From the NCBI GenBank assembly GCA_029779385.1, contig JAKPAQ010000284.1, positions 1 through 6,173 on the forward strand: a stretch of 6,173 bases of DNA. The letters are read 5' to 3'. The position numbers and the translations under genes are program-made. This document shows positions 1-6,173 of the stretch, in pieces (position 1 is the first letter of the stretch; each line of letters starts with the position of its first letter). This stretch comes from Actinomycetes bacterium (lineage in GTDB: Bacteria > Actinomycetota > Actinomycetes > Propionibacteriales > Nocardioidaceae). The notes beneath the pieces are model-generated. The model was not told where the DNA came from and did no database searches. It saw nothing but the letters and a program-made list of their open reading frames with translations.

Positions 1-595
1 TCTGCGCAAGGTAGTGCGGCACATGGACCACGTAGCCGATCGCGTCGAGCCCGTGCTGACCCATCCGGTACTCCAGCAGCGACTGCGCCGAGGCCGGAAC
101 TGTTACTTCGGCATTCCAGAAGTTCTTGCGGTCAACTAGGTCCTTACGAGTGCCATGCATCGTCAAAAGCGCTGGCCGAGTGTGCGGGACACCCATCGGG
201 ATTCCGCCAAGTGAAACCGTCAGGTTCACGTTGAGCTCTTCGATCATGTCGATCGTTTCGATCGCGAAAGACTCCCAACCGAAATCGGGTTCTGGACCGG
301 CAAGCAGTAGGTACGGGCGACCGGCAACATCTTTATGTTTGGTGATCTGCAGAACCGGTTCGGTGTAGTCGCAGTAGTGATCTCGGCGAAAGGTAATCGC
401 TGGCCGCCGGGCGCGGTAGTCGTAGAACGAATCCAAATCGAACTCGTGCATGACCTCGGCGTCCTCGGTGCGCAGCTGTTCACTGGCCAGTTGCGCGGCA
501 GAGCCGGCGTTTAGGAAACCGTCGAGCGAGACGATCAACGGCATTGGCTCGAGTTTTGACTCGGCCCGTTTACGAGAAATCCACTTCGGTGTCAA
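1..595 (-). CDS. PAC2-family protein (proteasome-assembly-chaperone-like), C-terminus cut by window edge
   Basis: Translating the minus strand from a TTG at 595-593 gives 198 open codons that run off the left edge. The protein shows the actinobacterial PAC2 hallmarks in order: [16 protein letters not shown] (residues 19-34), [14 protein letters not shown] (52-65), [15 protein letters not shown] (96-110), [12 protein letters not shown] (130-141), and near the edge [20 protein letters not shown]. Family members are usually about 280-320 residues, so roughly two thirds is present. The TTG start is chosen because a GGAG lies 8 bases upstream and the start overlaps the dxs stop (TTGA). The first in-frame ATG (544-542) has only a weak ribosome site and would remove 17 residues, although the conserved fold would survive. 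PAC2 domains are named after eukaryotic proteasome assembly chaperones; the job of the bacterial versions is not settled. The link to dxs is inferred from the overlap alone. Family assignment is confident, function is not. Confidence 0.9.
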   Translation of the reverse strand, partial: MTPKWISRKRAESKLEPMPLIVSLDGFLNAGSAAQLASEQLRTEDAEVMHEFDLDSFYDYRARRPAITFRRDHYCDYTEPVLQITKHKDVAGRPYLLLAGPEPDFGWESFAIETIDMIEELNVNLTVSLGGIPMGVPHTRPALLTMHGTRKDLVDRKNFWNAEVTVPASAQSLLEYRMGQHGLDAIGYVVHVPHYLAQ

Positions 596-2481
596 CGCAA
601 TTGCTCCGTCGTTGATTCCCCGAGCCTGGAAATTGCCTTGGCAGTGATCTGGTCGACGGTCAAACCCAGCCGCTTCAAGATCACGTCGCGCTTGGCGTGA
701 TCGAGGAACTCCTGCTCGACGCCGTGGACCTGAACGGGCACGTCGATCTCGCGATCGCTGAGCAAACTCAATACGGTCGAACCCACTCCGCCTTGTTTGC
801 CGTTGTCTTCGATTGTGACGACAAGTTGATGCGTGGCGGCCAAGTCGCCGATGGCCGGATCCAATGGTTTGACCCAGCGCGGATCCACCACGGTCGAACC
901 GATACCGGCCTTAGCTAGTTCCTCGCCAACGCCTAGCGCCATCGCAGCCATCGTGCCGACGCCGACTAGCAGCACCTGCGGGTTCTCGTCCGCGCGCAGG
1001 ACGTCGACGGTCCCGACGCGGCCTATCGCCTCGATATCGGCGCCAACTGGCCCCTTGGCGAACCTGATAACACTTGGCCCGTCAGAAATCTGGACACATT
1101 CGCGCAGCAATTCGCGTAGCCGCGCGCCGTCGCGGGGTGCCGCCAAGTGCAAACCGGGCACGAGTTGCATCAAGGACAGATCCCACATGCCGTTGTGACT
1201 GGCACCATCGTCTCCGGTGACGCCAGCGCGGTCGAGCACGAATGTCACGCCACAGCGATGCAACGCAACGTCCATCAGTACTTGGTCGAACGCCCGGTTT
1301 AGGAACGTGGCGTAAACGGCAACGACCGGGTGTAGTCCGCCCATCGCCATGCCGGCCGCGGAGGTGACGGCGTGTTGTTCGGCGATGCCGACGTCGAACA
1401 CGCGATCTGGGAACTTGTCGGCGAGGGCGTCCAGGCCGGTCGGGTAGAGCATGGCCGCGGTGATGCCGACGAGGTCGGGACGGTCGTCGGCGATCCGCAC
1501 GATTTCGTCGCGAAACACCGAGGTCCAACCTGCCGGGGCGACCGATTTCGCCTCCCCCGTCGAACGATCGAACGGGTGGGCTTGGTGCATTTGGTCGGCT
1601 TCGTTGGCGACCGCGATGTCATAGCCCTGACCCTTGGTGGTGAGCACGTGAACCAGCACCGGGCCGTTGAAATTCTTGGCGTTCGTCAACGCATGCTCAA
1701 CCGCTTGAAGATCGTGGCCATCGACGGGTCCGAGGTACTTCAGTCCCAAGTCTTCGAACATGCCTTGGGGCGCAATGGCGTCCTTGAAGCCCTTCTTGAT
1801 CGCGTGCAGCGCTTCGTAGGCGACACCGGCGACTTTCGGGCCGCCGGTCATCTTCTCTTTGATCGCGGCCAACGTCGGCTCGTAACGAGGGTTCGTGCGG
1901 ATCTCAGTGAGCCGGTTCGCCAGTCCGCCGACTGTCGGGGTGTAGGAGCGACCGTTGTCGTTGACCACGATCACGAGCCGGCGGTCTCGGTCGGCAGCGA
2001 TGTTGTTGATCGCTTCCCAAGCCATACCGCCCGTTAGGGCGCCGTCACCGATTACCGCGACGACGTGATCAGTTTTCCCTTGCAACGTATTGGCTCGGGC
2101 GAGACCTTCCGCGTAGGAAAGCGAAGTGGACGCATGGGAGTTTTCGACCCAGTCGTGATCGGATTCGGCGCGACTCGGGTAGCCGGACAGCCCGCCTTCT
2201 TTGCGCAGGTCGGCGAACTGGCCGGCACGGCCGGTGAGCATCTTGTGGACGTACGCCTGGTGGCCGGTGTCCCAGACGAACTTGTCTTGCGGCGAGTTGA
2301 AAACCCGGTGCATCGCGATCGTAAGTTCGACGACGCCAAGGTTCGGGCCGAGGTGGCCCCCGTTGGCGGCCACCGATTCGATCAACAATTCGCGGACTTC
2401 GGCCGCAAGTTTGGCTAGTTCGGCCTCGTCCAGACCTTGAAGGTCGGCCGGGCCGGTCACCGCACTAAGGACTGAAGCCAT
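592..2481 (-). CDS. dxs: 1-deoxy-D-xylulose-5-phosphate synthase (DXS)
   Basis: This is a cytosolic thiamine-diphosphate enzyme that condenses pyruvate and glyceraldehyde 3-phosphate to DXP, the entry step of the MEP isoprenoid pathway and a precursor for thiamine and pyridoxal (EC 2.2.1.7). The 629-residue product has the normal family length. Visible motifs: [14 protein letters not shown] (41-54, with conserved His43), [15 protein letters not shown] (71-85), the ThDP/Mg signature starting GDGALTGG (145-152) and ending NDN (174-176), [11 protein letters not shown] (362-372, with catalytic Glu368), [12 protein letters not shown] (390-401), and [18 protein letters not shown] (417-434, with His429). 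A C-terminal transketolase-like domain follows. All key residues are present. The start is the ATG at 2481-2479 ([14 protein letters not shown]), because family members begin a few residues before the PADL motif. The open frame continues to 2697, but that extension has no family similarity and overlaps the divergent gene. No spaced ribosome site is seen; a leaderless start is likely. Probably the first gene of an operon with the PAC2 gene. Confidence 0.97.
   Translation of the reverse strand: MASVLSAVTGPADLQGLDEAELAKLAAEVRELLIESVAANGGHLGPNLGVVELTIAMHRVFNSPQDKFVWDTGHQAYVHKMLTGRAGQFADLRKEGGLSGYPSRAESDHDWVENSHASTSLSYAEGLARANTLQGKTDHVVAVIGDGALTGGMAWEAINNIAADRDRRLVIVVNDNGRSYTPTVGGLANRLTEIRTNPRYEPTLAAIKEKMTGGPKVAGVAYEALHAIKKGFKDAIAPQGMFEDLGLKYLGPVDGHDLQAVEHALTNAKNFNGPVLVHVLTTKGQGYDIAVANEADQMHQAHPFDRSTGEAKSVAPAGWTSVFRDEIVRIADDRPDLVGITAAMLYPTGLDALADKFPDRVFDVGIAEQHAVTSAAGMAMGGLHPVVAVYATFLNRAFDQVLMDVALHRCGVTFVLDRAGVTGDDGASHNGMWDLSLMQLVPGLHLAAPRDGARLRELLRECVQISDGPSVIRFAKGPVGADIEAIGRVGTVDVLRADENPQVLLVGVGTMAAMALGVGEELAKAGIGSTVVDPRWVKPLDPAIGDLAATHQLVVTIEDNGKQGGVGSTVLSLLSDREIDVPVQVHGVEQEFLDHAKRDVILKRLGLTVDQITAKAISRLGESTTEQLR
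593..607 (-). promoter_or_regulatory. Ribosome-binding site and coupled TTGA start/stop between dxs and the PAC2 gene
   Basis: On the minus strand GGAG (607-604) precedes the TTG start (595-593) by 8 bases, and that TTG shares two bases with the dxs TGA stop (594-592). The ribosome site lies inside the last codons of dxs. This arrangement is typical of translational re-initiation: ribosomes finishing dxs can start the PAC2 protein directly. It is the main reason for choosing the TTG start over the internal ATG. Confidence 0.7.
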
Positions 2482-2493
2482 TCCCCCATCGTA
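2481..2493 (-). promoter_or_regulatory. Candidate -10 element for a leaderless dxs transcript
   Basis: The minus strand reads TACGAT (2493-2488), then GGGGGA, then ATG (2481). TACGAT fits the actinobacterial -10 pattern TANNNT, and the 6-base gap puts the expected transcription start on the A of the start codon. That is the geometry of leaderless genes, which are common in actinobacteria. No convincing -35 is visible about 17 bases further upstream. The only purine-rich tract (GGGGGA) touches the ATG and is too close for a normal ribosome site. Predicted from sequence only. Confidence 0.5.
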
Positions 2494-2520
2494 TCTAGGC
2501 CCACCGAGCCTGCCGGACAC

Positions 2521-2536
2521 GCCACCAAAAGGTGGC
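2521..2536. repeat. Perfect hairpin/inverted repeat between the divergent genes
   Basis: GCCACC, a four-base AAAA loop, then GGTGGC: a perfect 6-bp inverted repeat. It lies 40 bases upstream of the dxs start and directly against the AAGG ribosome site (2537-2540) of the plus-strand flavin-reductase-like gene. It could be a protein operator for one or both divergent genes, or an RNA hairpin in the plus-strand leader that affects ribosome access. No U-tract follows, so a terminator is unlikely. Confidence 0.5.
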
Positions 2537-2547
2537 AAGGTAAAGGG

Positions 2548-3051
2548 GTGACGATTCATTCTGAACACCCGTTCACTCCCCGCGATGGCGCCAAAGACGC
2601 GCTGCGCCAACTGCGCGGCCGCCTCGTGGCGCCGGTGACGATCGTGGCGACTGGAGCCGGGCGCGATCGCGCGGCCTTGACTGTTTCTTCGTTGCAAGTC
2701 GTGGACGGCTCCCCCGGCCGTTTCGTGGCGATGATCGACCCGGACGCAGACCTTGGCGAGGCAATCGAGCCGAACAGTTCACTGGTCGTGAGCCTGCTCG
2801 AGGCAGGGGACGAATTCCTCGCCGAAGCGTTCGCCGGACTCGCTCCGGCGCCCGGCGGCGTGTTCACCCTGGGCGACTGGGAAGACACCGACTGGGGACC
2901 TGCCTTGGCGGGTCGCTCGTGGTGCGCGGTACGAGTAGACGAGATCTCGACCGTCGGCTGGTCACTGTCAGTCCTAGGCACCATCGTCCACGTAGAAATA
3001 ACCGGCCCCGGCGGGCTTTCGCACCTCCGGGGCCGGTATTTCCAAGCTTGA
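2548..3051 (+). CDS. Flavin-reductase-like (FMN-binding split-barrel) protein
   Basis: This 167-residue protein begins at a GTG preceded by AAGG with a 7-base spacer. It opens with MTIHSEHPF, has an FMN-site-like stretch [18 protein letters not shown] (42-59), then [25 protein letters not shown] (93-117), and ends with a GRY motif (162-164). This matches, from memory, a family of actinobacterial proteins annotated as flavin reductase family, with the split-barrel fold that binds FMN and passes electrons from NAD(P)H or stores flavin. There is no signal peptide or membrane segment, so it should be cytosolic. It is divergent from dxs (66-base gap) and convergent with acnA (4-base gap), so it is probably transcribed alone. 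Its physiological substrate and partner cannot be read from the sequence. Its last 19 codons also form a strong transcription-terminator-like hairpin. Confidence 0.85.
   Translation: MTIHSEHPFTPRDGAKDALRQLRGRLVAPVTIVATGAGRDRAALTVSSLQVVDGSPGRFVAMIDPDADLGEAIEPNSSLVVSLLEAGDEFLAEAFAGLAPAPGGVFTLGDWEDTDWGPALAGRSWCAVRVDEISTVGWSLSVLGTIVHVEITGPGGLSHLRGRYFQA
2995..3042. terminator. Bidirectional terminator-like hairpin embedded in the end of the flavin-reductase gene
   Basis: GAAAT (2995-2999) plus ACCGGCCCCGG (3001-3011) pairs with CCGGGGCCGGT (3027-3037) plus ATTTC (3038-3042). That is 16 base pairs with one bulged A and a 15-base loop. The stem encodes the residues around ITGPGG and GRYF of the plus-strand protein. 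For acnA on the minus strand it begins 13 bases after the stop codon, a normal intrinsic-terminator position. The only U-rich stretch is in the A/T foot of the stem, with no long U-tract, as is common in actinobacteria. It probably stops transcription from both convergent genes. Confidence 0.75.
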
Positions 3052-3055
3052 CTGA

Positions 3056-5845
<2,790 letters not shown>

Positions 5846-5852
5846 CGTCATT

Positions 5853-5858
5853 CTCCTT
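5853..5858 (-). promoter_or_regulatory. Ribosome-binding site of acnA
   Basis: AAGGAG on the minus strand is a near-ideal Shine-Dalgarno sequence. Its distance is 1 base to the ATG at 5851 and 7 bases to the ATG at 5845, which decides in favour of the second (protein beginning [10 protein letters not shown]). A longer frame reaching 5884 lies upstream of this site and is not supported. Confidence 0.85.
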
Positions 5859-5897
5859 CGCTGGTGTTTCCATCCTGCCCCCAAACCGCCAAAGTCG

Positions 5898-5916
5898 GCT
5901 GGTCAGGTTGACCTAA
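5898..5916 (-). promoter_or_regulatory. DtxR/IdeR iron-box-like dyad upstream of acnA
   Basis: The minus strand reads TTAGGTCAACCTGACCAGC. Against the remembered IdeR/DtxR consensus TTAGGTTAGSCTAACCTAA, 13 of 19 positions agree. The core is a true dyad, GGTCA-N3-TGACC, with the same 3-base spacing as the GGTTA-N3-TAACC core. It sits about 55-70 bases before the acnA start and covers the proposed -10. Such repressors bind with ferrous iron. The match is partial, especially in the right outer arm, so this is a suggestion rather than a call. Confidence 0.3.
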
Positions 5917-5939
5917 CACCACGTTTATCTTGATATCAA
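5910..5939 (-). promoter_or_regulatory. Candidate acnA promoter
   Basis: On the minus strand TTGATA (5939-5934) is followed after 18 bases by TAGGTC (5915-5910), which resembles the TTGACA and TAGNNT boxes of actinobacterial housekeeping promoters. It would give a leader of roughly 55-60 bases before the acnA ATG. The -35 lies in the centre of the 26-bp palindrome and the -10 lies in the iron-box-like dyad, so both operators would be placed to repress. The -10 is imperfect at its last base, so the exact boxes are uncertain. Confidence 0.35.
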
Positions 5940-5947
5940 GATAAACG
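5922..5947. promoter_or_regulatory. Perfect 26-bp palindromic operator upstream of acnA
   Basis: The arm CGTTTATCTTGAT is followed immediately by its exact reverse complement, giving 13 of 13 matched pairs with no spacer. The centre TCTTGATATCAAGA has the form of a MarR-family site. In Streptomyces the MarR-type regulator TamR controls aconitase and trans-aconitate methyltransferase genes; I recall its operators as similar TTGATATCAA-type palindromes but cannot check. The site is AT-rich in a GC-rich window, 77 bases upstream of the acnA ATG, and overlaps the proposed -35. An extra GATATCAA copy follows at 5947-5954, 15 bases from the first centre. No regulator gene is visible in the window. 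Confidence 0.8.
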
Positions 5948-5961
5948 ATATCAAACAAAGT

Positions 5962-6173
5962 TCAGCGAAGCGCGCGGACTCGCGCAATCAGTGCCTTCCC
6001 CTCGGCGACTCGCTTCTCCCAAGTCGTGCCGATCACGAGCAACACCAGTCCGGCGATGGCCATCAAGATCCAGCGTTCGAGCGCCGCCGCCGTAGGCCAG
6101 ATATTTGCCAGGACGATCAGCGCGAGGATGACCGCGCCGGCAACCAGCGGCGCTCCCCAACGCAACGCAACGC
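5962..6173 (-). CDS. C-terminal end of a multi-pass membrane protein (5' end beyond window)
   Basis: The minus-strand frame ending in TGA at 5964-5962 is open to the right edge, giving 69 whole codons. It shows two hydrophobic membrane segments, PLVAGAVILALIVLANIW and WILMAIAGLVLLVIGTTW, then a basic, helical tail EKRVAEGKALIARVRALR that should face the cytoplasm. A TTG at 6165-6163 could in principle start a 67-residue protein. However, the frame continues upstream, no ribosome site can be judged so close to the edge, and the ending resembles, from memory, the C-termini of large actinobacterial integral membrane proteins (SCO7613 C-terminal-domain type). A truncated large protein is therefore preferred. 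Function unknown. It ends 116 bases before acnA on the same strand, with the acnA operators in between. Confidence 0.65.
   Translation of the reverse strand, partial: VALRWGAPLVAGAVILALIVLANIWPTAAALERWILMAIAGLVLLVIGTTWEKRVAEGKALIARVRALR

Noticed and set aside
1372..2037. Long plus-strand open frame (221 codons) opposite dxs
   Set aside because: It lies wholly antisense to strongly conserved dxs codons, shows no recognisable domain, and is expected from GC-rich codon usage.
2482..2697. 72-residue N-terminal extension of Dxs
   Set aside because: It overlaps the divergent gene and its control region, has no similarity to Dxs N-termini, and the ATG at 2481 matches the family start.
5846..5884. 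13-residue N-terminal extension of aconitase
   Set aside because: The AAGGAG ribosome site lies inside it and points to the ATG at 5845.
5908..5936. Plus-strand promoter-like TTGACC, 17 bases, TGATAT
   Set aside because: The boxes and spacing look good, but no plus-strand gene follows; it would only give an antisense transcript of the membrane-protein gene. The TGATAT is also explained by the palindrome centre.
5922..5947. The 26-bp palindrome as a terminator for the membrane-protein gene
   Set aside because: The stem is AT-rich, has no loop and no U-tract; an operator fits better.
6161..6173. Short CGCAA tandem repeat at the right edge
   Set aside because: Only two and a half copies, within a coding frame; no sign of a real repeat array.

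Overview
This 6.2 kb window carries ordinary chromosomal genes of a high-GC, Gram-positive actinobacterium (Actinomycetota). The evidence is the GC-rich third codon positions, GTG and TTG start codons, the actinobacterial forms of Dxs ([13 protein letters not shown] motif) and aconitase (long acidic linker with a [10 protein letters not shown] motif), and a PAC2-family protein, which is common in this phylum. I cannot name a genus. I see no tRNA, rRNA, CRISPR array, insertion sequence or phage gene.

Layout, left to right. (1) Positions 1-595, minus strand: a PAC2-family protein whose C-terminal end lies beyond the left edge. (2) 592-2481, minus strand: dxs, the first enzyme of the MEP isoprenoid pathway. 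Its stop codon overlaps the TTG start of the PAC2 gene (TTGA), so the two are probably one translationally coupled operon. (3) 2482-2547: a 66-base divergent intergenic region with a -10-like element placed for leaderless dxs transcription and a perfect 6-bp hairpin. (4) 2548-3051, plus strand: a small flavin-reductase-like (FMN-binding split-barrel) protein. (5) 3052-3055: a convergent junction, with a strong GC hairpin inside the end of the flavin-reductase gene and a 20-base dyad across both stop codons. (6) 3056-5845, minus strand: acnA, a full-length monomeric [4Fe-4S] aconitase. (7) 5846-5961: the acnA control region, with a perfect 26-bp palindrome and a second dyad resembling a DtxR/IdeR iron box. 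(8) 5962-6173, minus strand: the C-terminal end of a multi-pass membrane protein entering from the right edge.

Functionally this is central metabolism (aconitase in the TCA cycle, Dxs in isoprenoid precursor synthesis) plus accessory proteins of unknown exact role. The most informative parts are the non-coding ones. The acnA promoter appears to carry two different operators, one possibly for a MarR/TamR-type regulator and one possibly for an iron regulator. The convergent genes appear to share a terminator embedded in coding sequence. I do not see a new multi-gene system here; the novelty, if any, is in regulation.
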